Counted from the stretch's first letter, positions 52,618-61,545 are shown. The stretch: 64,000 nt of DNA from VRUE01 sp963714155 (GCA_963714155.1 OY970236.1:558001-622000); one strand, 5' to 3'. The notes: generated by a model from the sequence alone, not told the origin. A program made the numbers and translations.

Positions 52618-53891
52618 AGCAGCCCCTCCCGCTTGACCGCGTCTTCGAGGTTCGACTTAAGTTCGTCGTAGACCGAGGAGGCGTCTTCGGGGTCGATCTT
52701 GTCGGGCGGGTGCAGCGAGCGCTGCACCGCCAGGCTGACGTCCTGGTAGGCGGCGGTGCTGGGCCTCGGCCCAGCGTCTTCGATCGAGCGTTTGACCAGC
52801 TCGGCGAAGCCCGGGTAGGCCTCGGTGACGATTTTGGTCGCGTAGAGGTCCGAGCGCGAGGGGGGCAGGCCGTCGAGTTCGGTCGCGGTCAACTGGCTCT
52901 TGCCGTTGGCCAGGCAGGCGGCGGCGTCGAAGGCGATGTCCTTGTTCTCGGAGAAAGAGCTGACCGCGAGGTTGAAGCCGCCCAGCGGCGGCTTGCTGGG
53001 CCGGTCGGCGTCGATCCCCGGGAAGCGGGCGAAGCCCATGTTCTTGGCGATCTCGGGGGCTTCTTCGGAGGCACTGGCGTAGGCGAATGTGTAGTTGGTC
53101 ATGAAGGCCGATTCGCCCGACTCGAAGCCGATCCGGGCGGTGTCCTCGTTCGAGGTCGAGAGGCTCGGCGGCGCTGCCGAGGAGTTGGCGAGGCGGCCCA
53201 TCACCTCGAGTGCCTGTGTCGTCGGCTCCTCCGCCAGGTCGACTGTTTCCGGTCCGGAGAGCAGCTCCGTGCCGGCGCTCTCGATCAGGGCGTTGGCCCA
53301 GACGGTGAAGCCCTCGTAGCGGTTGGCCTGCACCTGGATCGTGCCGGCGTTGTCGCGGCCCAGTTTTTCCGCCGCATCGATCATCTCGTCCCAGGTGCGG
53401 GGCGCTTTTTTGACCAGGTCCTTGCGGTACCAGAGCAGCTGGGTGTTGGTGTTGAACGGCGCCGCATAGAGCTTGTCCTCAAAGGAGGCGGTTTCGATCA
53501 CCCCGGGGAAGACCTTTTCCGTCGCTTCCCGCTTGCGTTTGCCGGTCCACTCTTCGACCCAGCCGGCGTTGGCGAACTCACCGGTCCAGATCACGTCCAT
53601 GCCGATGATGTCGATCGACGAATCGTCGGCGCCGAGCCGGCGGACTAGCTGTTCGCGCTGCTGGCTGGCGTCGGTGGGGAGGAATTCCGGTTCGACCGTG
53701 TAGCGCCCGTTCGATTCTTCGCTGCAGCGTTTGGAGACTTCCTCGATCGAACCGCCGGGCTGGATCGCGACGAAGAAGGTCAGCGTGCGGCCCTTGCCCG
53801 CCGCGGAGTCTCCGCCGGAGGCGAGCAAGACGACCACCAAGGCCACGGCGCCGAGGAAAACCAAACCGATAGCCGCCAGACGAGCTGTCAA
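52614..53891 (-). CDS. Extracellular sugar-binding protein of the ABC importer
   Basis: 425 residues from TTG 53891 with GGAGG 6 bases upstream. The N-terminal hydrophobic segment (5-24) lacks a lipobox cysteine, so it is either signal-peptide secreted or membrane-anchored rather than a typical lipoprotein. The solute-binding fold is seen in IDIIGMDVIWTGEFANAGWV, YAAPFNTNTQLLWYRKDLV, TWDEMIDAAEKLG and PPLGGFNLAVSSFSENKD. It delivers the sugar to the two permeases. Likeness to LpqY-type trehalose or maltose binders is only by order and general motif. Confidence 0.92.
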   Translation of the reverse strand: MTARLAAIGLVFLGAVALVVVLLASGGDSAAGKGRTLTFFVAIQPGGSIEEVSKRCSEESNGRYTVEPEFLPTDASQQREQLVRRLGADDSSIDIIGMDVIWTGEFANAGWVEEWTGKRKREATEKVFPGVIETASFEDKLYAAPFNTNTQLLWYRKDLVKKAPRTWDEMIDAAEKLGRDNAGTIQVQANRYEGFTVWANALIESAGTELLSGPETVDLAEEPTTQALEVMGRLANSSAAPPSLSTSNEDTARIGFESGESAFMTNYTFAYASASEEAPEIAKNMGFARFPGIDADRPSKPPLGGFNLAVSSFSENKDIAFDAAACLANGKSQLTATELDGLPPSRSDLYATKIVTEAYPGFAELVKRSIEDAGPRPSTAAYQDVSLAVQRSLHPPDKIDPEDASSVYDELKSNLEDAVKREGLL

Positions 53892-53907
53892 TTACATCCT
53901 CCATCCC

Positions 53908-53929
53908 CATCCCCGCGGGGGCGGGGATG
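53908..53929. terminator. Short hairpin between the sugar-transport operon and purL
   Basis: CATCCCCGC-GGGG-GCGGGGATG, a 9-bp perfect stem with a 4-base loop, 16 bases upstream of the binding-protein start and 32 bases downstream of the purL stop. It could end the purL transcript. Confidence 0.45.
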
Positions 53930-53960
53930 CACCGCTAGAAATGCCCGCTTCGGCGTGGTT

Positions 53961-56129
53961 CTAAACGGTGAGCGAGAGCCAGGCGCTCTCGGCGGTGCCG
54001 ACGCCGGCGGTGAAGCTGCGGTCGCCGGCGGCGACCTCGATCGTGGTGCCGCCGACCTCGCCGAGTGGGGTGGCGCCCAGCGATTCGAGCGCCTCGCGGT
54101 TGCCGCTGAGCAAGAAGCCGCCGGGACCCTCACCGAAGAGCGCGTCCTCGGGTGAGCAGCCGCGTTCGCGTAGGGGCTGAACGTCGACGCTGCAGCCGAT
54201 ACCGCCGCCGATTGCGCACTCGGCCAGGGCACAGGCGAGGCCACCGTCGCTGATGTCGTGGGCGGAGGAGAGATTGCCGGCGCGGACCGCATCGCGGACC
54301 GCCTCGCAGGCAGCGGCGACCGCAGCGATGTCGGGCTGGGGCAGGCCGGTGTCGAGCTCGCCGCGCTGCTTGGCCAGCTCCGAACCGGCGAGCGAGGGCG
54401 AGAAGGGGCCGAGCAGGGCGATCGCGTCGCCCGCGCGGGCGAAGGCGCTGCCGCAGGCCACGGCCGGGTCGGGCAGTTCGCCAACCATGCCGACTACCGG
54501 GGTTGGGTAAATCGGGCCTTCCGGACCCTCGTTGTAGAGCGAGACGTTGCCGCCGACCACGGGTACGCCGAGCTGCTCGCAGGCCTCGGCGAGGCCGCTG
54601 ACGGCTTGGTCGAGCTGCCAGGCGGTACCCGGTTTCTCCGGGTTGCCGAAGTTGAGACAGTTGGTCAGGCCAAGCGGCTCGGCGCCGACGCAGGCGAGGT
54701 TCTGGGTGCACTCGAGCACCGCCTCGATCGTGCCGGCGAGGGGGTCGCAGGCGACGCGCCGGCCGTTGCCGTCGATCGAGACCGCGATCGCGTTGCCGGC
54801 CTCGGGAATCTGCAGCACCGCGGCGTCGGCGGACTCGGGGCGGCGCACCGTGCGCGAGCCGACCACCGAGTCGTACTGCTCGAAGGCCCAGCGCTTGGAG
54901 GCGATGCTGGGGGCGGCGAGCAGGGCGAGCAGGGTCTCCTCGCTCGTCGCGCCCTCGCGCAGCGTCGCCCGGTTGCCGTAGGCCCACCCCTCCGGCTCGG
55001 CCGGGCTGAGGTCGTAGAGCGGGCAGCCGTCGACCAGCGCCTCGACCGGCATCTCGCCGACGACCTCGCCGCCGCGCAGAATCCGAATCTGGCCGGAATC
55101 GGTGACGACGCCGATCTCGGCCGAGCCGGTCTGCCATTTCTCGCAGACCGCGATCACCGCGGCGACCTTGGCCGGTTCGACCACGGCGAGCATTCGCTCC
55201 TGGGACTCGGAGACCATGATCTCGAAGGGCTCCATGTCGGCCTCGCGCAGCGGCACCTTGGCCACGTCGAGGTCGATGCCGACGCCGCCGGCCGAGGCCA
55301 TCTCGCCGGCCGAGGAGGTCAGCCCGGCGGCACCGAGGTCCTGCAGCGAGACCAGCAGCCCCTTTTCCAGCAGCTCGAGGCAGCACTCGAGCACCTTCGA
55401 CTCCTCGAAGGGGTCGCCGATCTGCACGGTCGGCCGCTTCGCGTCGTCGCCCTCGCCGAGCTCGGCGGAGGCCAGCACCGAGGCGCCGCCGATGCCGTCG
55501 CGCCCGGTCGAGGCGCCCATCAGCACCACCGTGTTGCCGACCCCGGCGGCGGCGGCGCGGACCATGTCGGCCTGCTTGGCGATGCCGAGGCACATCGCGT
55601 TGACCAGGCAGTTGTGCTCGTAGGGCCCCTCGAAGTAGATCTCGCCGCCGACGTTGGGCACGCCGATCGAGTTGCCGTAGTGGCCGATCCCGCGCACGGC
55701 GCCGTCGAGCAGGTGGCGCGAACGCACCGAGTCCAACTCGCCGAAGCGCAGCGAGTCGAGGATCGCGATCGGCCGGGCGCCGATCGCGAAGACGTCGCGG
55801 AGGATGCCGCCCACCCCCGTCGCCGCCCCCTGGAAGGGTTCGACCGCGCTCGGGTGGTTGTGGGACTCGACCTTGAAGGCGATCGCGTGGCCGTTGCCGA
55901 TGTCGACGGCGCCGGCGTTCTCGCCCGGCCCCATCACCACCCGCTCGCCTTCGGTCGGCAACCGCCGCAGCAGCTTGCGCGAGTGCTTGTAAGCGCAGTG
56001 CTCGGACCAGAGCAGGCTGAACATCGCCAGCTCGACGTCGTTGGGCTCGCGGCCCAGCTTCTCGACGATCAGCTCGAACTCGGAGTCGGTCAGCCCCAAG
56101 TCGCGATGCTTGGCCGTCTCCACCGTCAT
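53961..56129 (-). CDS. purL: FGAM synthase large subunit PurL
   Basis: 722 residues, the small form that works with PurS and PurQ. Motifs: LWSEHCAYKHSRKLL, GPGENAGAVDIGNGHAIAFK with VESHNHPS, GATGVGGILRDVFAIGARP, and in the second half GGNVSLYNE with AHDISDGGLACALAE. It uses ATP and ammonia from PurQ to convert FGAR to FGAM. It is separated from purQ by 58 bases containing a degenerate copy of the repeated hairpin. Confidence 0.96.
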   Translation of the reverse strand: MTVETAKHRDLGLTDSEFELIVEKLGREPNDVELAMFSLLWSEHCAYKHSRKLLRRLPTEGERVVMGPGENAGAVDIGNGHAIAFKVESHNHPSAVEPFQGAATGVGGILRDVFAIGARPIAILDSLRFGELDSVRSRHLLDGAVRGIGHYGNSIGVPNVGGEIYFEGPYEHNCLVNAMCLGIAKQADMVRAAAAGVGNTVVLMGASTGRDGIGGASVLASAELGEGDDAKRPTVQIGDPFEESKVLECCLELLEKGLLVSLQDLGAAGLTSSAGEMASAGGVGIDLDVAKVPLREADMEPFEIMVSESQERMLAVVEPAKVAAVIAVCEKWQTGSAEIGVVTDSGQIRILRGGEVVGEMPVEALVDGCPLYDLSPAEPEGWAYGNRATLREGATSEETLLALLAAPSIASKRWAFEQYDSVVGSRTVRRPESADAAVLQIPEAGNAIAVSIDGNGRRVACDPLAGTIEAVLECTQNLACVGAEPLGLTNCLNFGNPEKPGTAWQLDQAVSGLAEACEQLGVPVVGGNVSLYNEGPEGPIYPTPVVGMVGELPDPAVACGSAFARAGDAIALLGPFSPSLAGSELAKQRGELDTGLPQPDIAAVAAACEAVRDAVRAGNLSSAHDISDGGLACALAECAIGGGIGCSVDVQPLRERGCSPEDALFGEGPGGFLLSGNREALESLGATPLGEVGGTTIEVAAGDRSFTAGVGTAESAWLSLTV

Positions 56130-56138
56130 CGCAGTCCC

Positions 56139-56185
56139 TTCCGGTGCGCTTTATGCACGCATGGAGAGCAAAAGGCGCACCGGAA
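56139..56185. repeat. Copy 2 (degenerate) of the repeated intergenic palindrome
   Basis: Outer arms TTCCGGTGCGC and GCGCACCGGAA are intact; the inner part (after CTTTATG) has diverged and one extra G is inserted. It lies between purQ and purL, in the same direction as the copies at 38495 and 59683. Within an operon it may attenuate rather than end transcription. Confidence 0.6.
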
Positions 56186-56187
56186 GC

Positions 56188-56820
56188 TCATCCTCGTCCC
56201 TCCGCCACGGCCTCGAAGACCCGCAGCCCGTCGGTCGAGCCGGTCAGCGGATCGACCGCGTGCTCGGGGTGCGGCATCAGGCCGACCACGTTGCCCGCCT
56301 CGTTGCTCACCCCGGCGATGTCCCGCGCCGACCCGTTCGGGTTCTGACCCGGCGCGTAGCGATAGGCAACCTGCCCTTTTGCCTCGAGCTCGTCGAGCGC
56401 TTCATCGGGTGCCCAGAACCTTCCTTCGCCGTGCTTGGCCGGGATCGAGAGCGTCTCTCCGTCGCCGGTCAGCAGCTCCACCTGGCGGCAGTGGAAGCGC
56501 AAGTCCTCGTTGAGTAGCAGCGCGCCGGGCAACAGGCCTGCCTCGCAGAGGACCTGGAAGCCGTTGCAGATGCCGAGCACCGGGCCGCCAGCGGCGGCGA
56601 ACTCGCTGACCGCCTCCATCGCCGGTGAGAAGCGGGCGATCGCGCCGGCGCGCAGGTAGTCGCCGTAGGAGAAGCCACCGGGGACGACCACAGCGTCGAT
56701 CCCATCCAGGTCCCGCTCTTCGTGCCAAACGAGCCGCGCCTCGGCGCCGGTTCGCTCACAAGCCATCAGCGCATCCCGCTCATCGCAGGAGCCGGGGAAC
56801 TGGAGCACGCCCCAGCGCAT
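56188..56820 (-). CDS. purQ: FGAM synthase glutaminase subunit PurQ
   Basis: 210 residues, class I glutamine amidotransferase. VLQFPGSCDERDALMACERT, VVVPGGFSYGDYLRAGAIAR, nucleophile in GPVLGICNGFQVLCEAGLLP, and the His/Glu pair in GLMPHPEHAVDP. It releases ammonia for PurL. Its ATG directly abuts or overlaps the purS stop (1 base). Normal length. Confidence 0.96.
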   Translation of the reverse strand: MRWGVLQFPGSCDERDALMACERTGAEARLVWHEERDLDGIDAVVVPGGFSYGDYLRAGAIARFSPAMEAVSEFAAAGGPVLGICNGFQVLCEAGLLPGALLLNEDLRFHCRQVELLTGDGETLSIPAKHGEGRFWAPDEALDELEAKGQVAYRYAPGQNPNGSARDIAGVSNEAGNVVGLMPHPEHAVDPLTGSTDGLRVFEAVAEGRG

Positions 56821-57056
56821 CAGGCGGCGCCGTCTAGCTGCTCGATCTCGTAGTCCTCGATCAGCGGGTTGGCGAGCAGCTTCTCGCAGAGCTCGCCCAA
56901 CCGCTCCGGGTCCTCGGCCTCCAGCTCGACCATGCGGCCGACCCGCACGTGCTCGATCCCCTCGAAGCCGAGCGCCGGCAGCGCCCGCTCGACCGCCTTG
57001 CCCTGGGGATCGAGGATCCCCTCCTTCGGGCGGATCAAGACCCGCGCTCGGGGCAC
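56820..57056 (-). CDS. purS: FGAM synthase subunit PurS
   Basis: 78 residues from GTG 57056, overlapping the purC stop (TAGTG). It has the PurS fold: RVLIRPKEGILDPQGKAVER, ALPALGFEGIEHVRVGRMVE and LANPLIEDYEIE. It bridges PurL and PurQ. The order purC-purS-purQ-purL is common in actinobacteria and firmicutes. Confidence 0.95.
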   Translation of the reverse strand: MPRARVLIRPKEGILDPQGKAVERALPALGFEGIEHVRVGRMVELEAEDPERLGELCEKLLANPLIEDYEIEQLDGAA

Positions 57057-57904
57057 TAGAAGGACAGCTCCGTGATCCGCTCGTAGGCCTCGACGTACTT
57101 GGCCCGCGTCTGCTCGACCACGTCGGCCGGGATCTCGGGGGCGGGCGGGGTCTTGTCCCAGCCGCTCTCGGTCGCCCAGTCGCGCACGTACTGCTTGTCG
57201 AAGGAGGGCTGCGTGCTGCCCGGCTGGTAGCGGTCGGCCGGCCAGAAGCGCGAGGAGTCGGGGGTCAGCACCTCGTCGGCGAGGACGATCTCGGCGCCGG
57301 CGTGGCGGCCGAACTCGAACTTGGTGTCGGCGAGGATGATCCCGCGCTCGGCCGCGTGTTCGGCGCCGCGGGTGTAGACCTCGATCGAGATCCGCCGCAG
57401 CTCCTCCATCAGCGCCCGGTCGCCGACGATCTCGGCGGCGCGATCGAAGTCGACGTTCTCGTCGTGGTCACCGATCTCGGCCTTGGTCGCCGGGGTGAAG
57501 ATCGGCTCCGGCAGCTTGTCGGACTCGAGCAGGTTGGGCGGCAGCTCGATCCCGCAGACGGCGCCGCCGTTCTTGTATTCCTTCCAGCCCGAGCCGGAGA
57601 GGTAGCCGCGCACCACGCACTCGACCGGGTACATCTCCAGCCGCCGCACCCGCATCGCCCGTTCCGCCACCTCTTCCGGCACGTCGGCCGAGATGAAGTG
57701 GTTGGGGACGATGTCGCCGGTCAGCTCGAACCAGAATTCCGAGATCCGGTTCAGCACCTTGCCCTTGTCGGTGATCGCCGTCGGCATCACGATGTCGTAG
57801 ATCGAGATCCGGTCGGAGGCGACCATCAGCAGGTCGTCCTCCCACTCGTAGATCTCGCGGACCTTGCCGGATGAGTGCAGCTTCAGATCGGTTAGGGGTG
57901 GCAT
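57056..57904 (-). CDS. purC: SAICAR synthase PurC
   Basis: 282 residues from ATG 57904 (MPPLTDLKLHSSGKVREIYE); the in-frame extension to 57952 runs into the operator palindrome. Motifs: KVREIYEWEDDLLMVASDRI, RRLEMYPVECVVRGYLSGSG, DTKFEFGRHAGAEIVLADEV and LTPDSSRFW. It condenses CAIR with aspartate. It is first gene of the purC-S-Q-L operon and divergent from the P450. No ribosome site is visible, so the mRNA may be leaderless. Confidence 0.95.
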   Translation of the reverse strand: MPPLTDLKLHSSGKVREIYEWEDDLLMVASDRISIYDIVMPTAITDKGKVLNRISEFWFELTGDIVPNHFISADVPEEVAERAMRVRRLEMYPVECVVRGYLSGSGWKEYKNGGAVCGIELPPNLLESDKLPEPIFTPATKAEIGDHDENVDFDRAAEIVGDRALMEELRRISIEVYTRGAEHAAERGIILADTKFEFGRHAGAEIVLADEVLTPDSSRFWPADRYQPGSTQPSFDKQYVRDWATESGWDKTPPAPEIPADVVEQTRAKYVEAYERITELSF

Positions 57905-57949
57905 TGGCGCGATGCTAGCGAGGAGCGCGGCGTGGCTGAACCGAGCCTT

Positions 57950-57973
57950 CACACTGGCTGAGCAGCCAGTGTG
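57950..57973. promoter_or_regulatory. Palindrome between purC and the P450 gene (operator candidate)
   Basis: Perfect 11-base arms CACACTGGCTG/CAGCCAGTGTG around AG, midway between two divergent start codons (57904 and 57988). Its position and symmetry fit a dimeric repressor site that could affect both genes. No regulator gene is adjacent. Confidence 0.5.
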
Positions 57974-57987
57974 CGATCCTTGCGGCC

Positions 57988-59319
57988 GTGAGCCTGCCGC
58001 CCGAACCGAAGAGCTCGCCCCTGGTGCAGACGCTGCGCTGGAGCTTCCGGCCGCTGCCCTTCATGCAGGAGAACAGGGAAAAGTACGGCGACAACTTCAG
58101 CGTCAAATTCCTCACCTTCGAGCGGCCGATGGTGATGATCTCCGACCCGGCCGCGATCAAGGCTCTCTATATGGAGCGCTCGCACGGGCTGCCGCCGGGG
58201 CGCGACATCATCCTCACCCCGATCGTCGGCCCCCGTTCGCTGCTCGTCACCGAGGGCGCCGATCACCTCGCCCACCGCAAGCTGATGCTGCCGCCCTTCC
58301 ATGGCGAGCGGATGCGCTCCTACCAGCCGCTGGTCGAGGAGATCGTCGACCGCGAGATCGATGCCTGGCCGCTGGGCGAGGAGTTCCCGATCCACCCGCA
58401 GATGCAGGCGATCACGCTCGAGGTGATCCTCAAGGTCGTCTTCGGCGTCGCCGATGGGCCCCGCTTCGAGCGCCTGCGCACCGTCCTCACCAAAGTGCTG
58501 GAGGAGACCGCCTCGCCTTTCGCCCAGCTCGCCGGCCTCGCCTCGCGCCGTTTCGGCGGCCGCGGTCCCTGGGCCAAATTCGAAAAGCAGCTGAAGGAAG
58601 CCGACGACCTGCTCTACGCCGAGATCGCCGAGCACCGCGCCAGCGGCGCCTACGAGGAGCGCGAGGACATCCTCTCGCTGATGATGCAGGCGCGCTTCGA
58701 GGACGGCTCGGAGATGAGCGACTCGGACCTGCGCGACCAGCTGATGACCCTGCTGCTCGCCGGCCACGAGACCACCGCCACGGCGCTGGCCTGGACCTTC
58801 GACCTGCTGCTGCGCCACCAAGGGCCGCTGCAGCGGCTGCGCGAATCGCTCGAGGCCGGCGAGGACGACTACCTGCGCGCCGTGATCAGCGAGTCGCTGC
58901 GCCTGCGCCCGGTCGTGCCGCTCGCCGGCCGTCGCCTCAATGCCGACCTCGAGACCGAGAACCTGCACCTGCCCGCCGGCACCGACGTGACCCCGGCGAT
59001 CTGGCTCACCCACACCCGCGCCGACGTCTACCCCGAGCCCTTCGCCTTCCGCCCCGAGCGCTTCCTCGAGGACGGTCCCGACACCTACGCCTGGATTCCC
59101 TTCGGCGGTGGCATCCGTCGCTGCATCGGCGCCGCCTTCGCCGAGTTCGAGATGCGGATCGTCCTGCGCGAGGTGCTGACCCGCTGCGAGCTGCATAAGG
59201 CCAGCCCGGCGCCGGAGAAAATCGGCCGCCGCAACATCACCCTCTCGCCGCGCGCCGGCACCCCGGTCGTCCTCAGCGCCCGCCACCCGGCGCGCGAGCG
59301 CGATCTCGTCGCCGCCTAA
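57988..59319 (+). CDS. Cytochrome P450
   Basis: 443 residues from GTG 57988. I-helix oxygen motif AGHETTATALAW (about 256-267), K-helix ESLRLRP, PERF segment and heme loop FGGGIRRCIGAAF with the thiolate cysteine. No membrane anchor, so it is a soluble bacterial P450 of the CYP4/CYP102-like long-helix style. No ferredoxin or reductase gene is adjacent, so redox partners lie elsewhere. Substrate unknown. It interrupts the purine genes and is the only plus-strand gene in this stretch. Confidence 0.94.
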   Translation: MSLPPEPKSSPLVQTLRWSFRPLPFMQENREKYGDNFSVKFLTFERPMVMISDPAAIKALYMERSHGLPPGRDIILTPIVGPRSLLVTEGADHLAHRKLMLPPFHGERMRSYQPLVEEIVDREIDAWPLGEEFPIHPQMQAITLEVILKVVFGVADGPRFERLRTVLTKVLEETASPFAQLAGLASRRFGGRGPWAKFEKQLKEADDLLYAEIAEHRASGAYEEREDILSLMMQARFEDGSEMSDSDLRDQLMTLLLAGHETTATALAWTFDLLLRHQGPLQRLRESLEAGEDDYLRAVISESLRLRPVVPLAGRRLNADLETENLHLPAGTDVTPAIWLTHTRADVYPEPFAFRPERFLEDGPDTYAWIPFGGGIRRCIGAAFAEFEMRIVLREVLTRCELHKASPAPEKIGRRNITLSPRAGTPVVLSARHPARERDLVAA

Positions 59320-59328
59320 AAACTGCCG

Positions 59329-59369
59329 CGCTGTTCCTTAGCGCTGCACGGCGAGGCAAAGGAACAGCG
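59329..59369. terminator. Hairpin between the P450 and the convergent glutaredoxin-like gene
   Basis: 11-base perfect arms (CGCTGTTCCTT and AAGGAACAGCG) around a 19-base loop, 10 bases after the P450 stop and 8 bases before the end of the convergent gene. Probably a bidirectional terminator. Its sequence differs from the repeated hairpin family. Confidence 0.65.
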
Positions 59370-59376
59370 GAACCGA

Positions 59377-59673
59377 TCAGCGCGCGAGCGGGTGTTCTTT
59401 GGCCCAACGGGCGATCGTGCTTGAGCCGGAGATCACTTCGCCGTCGTCGAGGACGAGGATCGGCACCTCGTTGGTGCCGCTCAGTCGCTTGATCTCGGTC
59501 CGGTCCTCACCGCGGCTGCCCCAGGTCCAGGGCATCAGCCGGTAGCCACCGACCGTCTTCAGCTCGTAGCTGTAGCCGGCGGCATCGAGTGCCTTGCCCG
59601 CCTTTGCACACGGATGCGCAAAGCCCGGCCCGACCTTCTTCTGTCCACAGGTGTAGAGAACCACGGGCGGCAC
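59377..59673 (-). CDS. Glutaredoxin/GST-N-like thioredoxin-fold protein
   Basis: 98 residues. The thioredoxin fold begins VVLYTCGQKKVGPGFAHPC with two cysteines 13 residues apart (not CXXC), then a cis-proline segment NEVPILVLDDGEVISGSSTI, as in glutathione S-transferase N-domains. It has no C-terminal helical domain, so it is a minimal protein. It may be a mycothiol- or glutathione-independent oxidoreductase. It is followed by a hairpin and preceded by copy 3 of the repeated palindrome. Confidence 0.75.
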   Translation of the reverse strand: MPPVVLYTCGQKKVGPGFAHPCAKAGKALDAAGYSYELKTVGGYRLMPWTWGSRGEDRTEIKRLSGTNEVPILVLDDGEVISGSSTIARWAKEHPLAR

Positions 59674-59682
59674 GATACCCAG

Positions 59683-59729
59683 TTCCGGTGCGCTTTATGT
59701 GGCCTGGAACCACATAAAGCGCACCGGAA
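59683..59729. repeat. Copy 3 of the repeated intergenic palindrome
   Basis: 20-base perfect arms (TTCCGGTGCGCTTTATGTGG) around a 7-base loop, matching the arms of the hairpin at 38495-38541. It lies 3 bases after the purB stop on the minus strand and should terminate the purD-purE-purB transcript. Confidence 0.75.
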
Positions 59730-59731
59730 GC

Positions 59732-61015
59732 TCAGCTCAGTGCTTCCAGTCGCTCGAAGACCTCGGGCAGGTGGGTGAGGTAGGCGCTGTAGTCGAAGAC
59801 GGCGTCGAGGTCGAGCTCGGGCGCCGCCGGGCCGAGCAGCTCGCGGAACTCGGTGCCGCTGTCCCAGGCCTGCTGGGCGTTCTCCTGGACGATGCGGTAG
59901 GCCTCGTCGCGGGTCAGGCCCGACTCGATCAGGGCGGTGAGAGCGCGCTGGCTGAAGAGGGCGCCGTGGGTGAGGTTGAGGTTCTCGCGCATGCGGTCGG
60001 TGCGGATCGTCATCCCGCTGACGACCTTGGTCGCCAGGTCCTGCATGTAGTCGAGCCCGATCGTGGCGTCGGGCAGGATCACCCGCTCGGCACCGGAGTG
60101 CGAGATATCGCGCTCGTGCCAGAGCGCCACGTTCTCGAGGCCGGTCTGGGCGTAGCCGCGCAGGACGCGAGCGAGCCCGGTGATCCGCTCGGTGCGGATC
60201 GGGTTGCGCTTGTGGGGCATCGCCGAGGAGCCCTTCTGCTTGCCGGAGGCAAACGGCTCCTCGACCTCGCGCACCTCGGTGCGCTGCAGGTTGCGGACCT
60301 CGGTGGCGAAGCGCTCGAGACCGGCACCGGCGATCGCGATCGCCGAGGTGAGCACGGCGTGGCGGTCACGCGGGATCACCTGCGTCGCCACGTCCTCGCG
60401 CTGCAGTCCGAGCCGCTCCATCACTCGCGCCTCAACCGCCGGAGGCACCGAGGCGTAGGTGCCGACCGCGCCGGAGAGCTTGCCGAAGGCGAGCTGCGCG
60501 AAGGCATCGTCGAGCCGAGCCAGGTTGCGGTCGGCCTCGAAGGCGAAGCCGGCGAGGCGCAGGCCGAAGGTGGTCGGCTCGGCGTGGACGCCGTGGGTGC
60601 GGCCGACGCAGAGCGTGTCGCGGTGCTCCAGCGCTCGCTCGATCAGGGCGTCCCGGTAGGCACGGGCCCCCGCCAGCACTACCTCGCCGGCCTCGCGCAG
60701 CTGCAGCGCAAGTGCGGTGTCGAGCACGTCGGAGGAGGTGAGGCCGTAGTGGATCCAGCGCCCGTGCTCGCCGACGCTGGCGGCGACGACGTCGACGAAG
60801 GCGGCGACGTCGTGGTCGGTGATCTTCTCCCGCTCGTTGACCGCCTCGACCGTGAAGGCCGCCTTCGCCCGCGCCGCCTCGGCCGCCTCGCGCGGCACCG
60901 CGCTCTGCTCGGCCCAGGCCTCTGTTGCCGCCAGCTCGACCTCGAGCCAGCACTCGAACTTGCGCTGCGGCGCCCAGACGGCGCCGATCTCGGGGCGCGT
61001 GTAGCGGGGGATCAC
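59732..61015 (-). CDS. purB: Adenylosuccinate lyase PurB
   Basis: 427 residues. Fumarase-superfamily signature KGSSAMPHKRNPIRTERITG (about 250), catalytic loop HYGLTSSDVLDTALALQL, and THGVHAEPTTFGLRLAGF. It acts twice, on SAICAR and on adenylosuccinate. The ATG overlaps the end of purE by 4 bases. The protein ends close to the repeated hairpin. Intact. Confidence 0.96.
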   Translation of the reverse strand: MIPRYTRPEIGAVWAPQRKFECWLEVELAATEAWAEQSAVPREAAEAARAKAAFTVEAVNEREKITDHDVAAFVDVVAASVGEHGRWIHYGLTSSDVLDTALALQLREAGEVVLAGARAYRDALIERALEHRDTLCVGRTHGVHAEPTTFGLRLAGFAFEADRNLARLDDAFAQLAFGKLSGAVGTYASVPPAVEARVMERLGLQREDVATQVIPRDRHAVLTSAIAIAGAGLERFATEVRNLQRTEVREVEEPFASGKQKGSSAMPHKRNPIRTERITGLARVLRGYAQTGLENVALWHERDISHSGAERVILPDATIGLDYMQDLATKVVSGMTIRTDRMRENLNLTHGALFSQRALTALIESGLTRDEAYRIVQENAQQAWDSGTEFRELLGPAAPELDLDAVFDYSAYLTHLPEVFERLEALS

Positions 61016-61524
61016 GCGTTGATTATCCGGGCGGCGAGGATGCCGGCGTTCTTCGCCCCGTCGATCGCCACGCAGGCGACCGGGATCCCCGGCGGCATCT
61101 GCACCGCGGAGAGCAGCGCGTCGAGCCCGCCGAGGCTCTTGCCGAGGATCGGCACCCCGACGACCGGCAGGTCGCTGTGCGCGGCCGCGACGCCCGGCAG
61201 CGCGGCGGACATGCCGGCGCCGGCAATGATCACCTTCAGCCCCCGCATCCGCGCGTTGGTGCAGTACTCGCGCACCAGCTCGGGATCGCGGTGGGCGCTC
61301 ATCACCCGCACCTCGTAGCGAATGCCCGCCTCGTGCAGGGCCTTGCCGGCCGGCTGCATCTTCGGCTTGTCGTTCTTCGAGCCCATGATGATCCCGACCA
61401 GGGGCTCATCGACGTCAATTTCCTCGAAGGCCTCCTCGACCGCTGGCATTGCCACGGCCTCGCCGACCTGCGGCTCGTTTGCTTCTCCTCCGGTGGGCGG
61501 CGGCCCCTCTGAGATCTCGCTCAT
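61012..61524 (-). CDS. purE: PurE-family (carboxyamino)imidazole ribonucleotide mutase/carboxylase, variant type
   Basis: 170 residues: about 40 N-terminal low-complexity acidic residues, then the PurE fold: VGIIMGSKNDKPKMQPAGKA, VMSAHRDPELV (catalytic His), IIAGAGMSAALPGVAAA and VQMPPGIPVACVAIDGAKNA. Class I enzymes such as E. coli PurE read GAGGAAHLPG; here the second histidine is Ala. No purK is present in the window. It may therefore act on AIR plus CO2 directly or rely on a purK elsewhere. It lies between purD and purB on one transcript. Confidence 0.88.
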   Translation of the reverse strand: MSEISEGPPPTGGEANEPQVGEAVAMPAVEEAFEEIDVDEPLVGIIMGSKNDKPKMQPAGKALHEAGIRYEVRVMSAHRDPELVREYCTNARMRGLKVIIAGAGMSAALPGVAAAHSDLPVVGVPILGKSLGGLDALLSAVQMPPGIPVACVAIDGAKNAGILAARIINA

Positions 61525-61545
61525 CTGATCCTCTCTCGTGACTGG

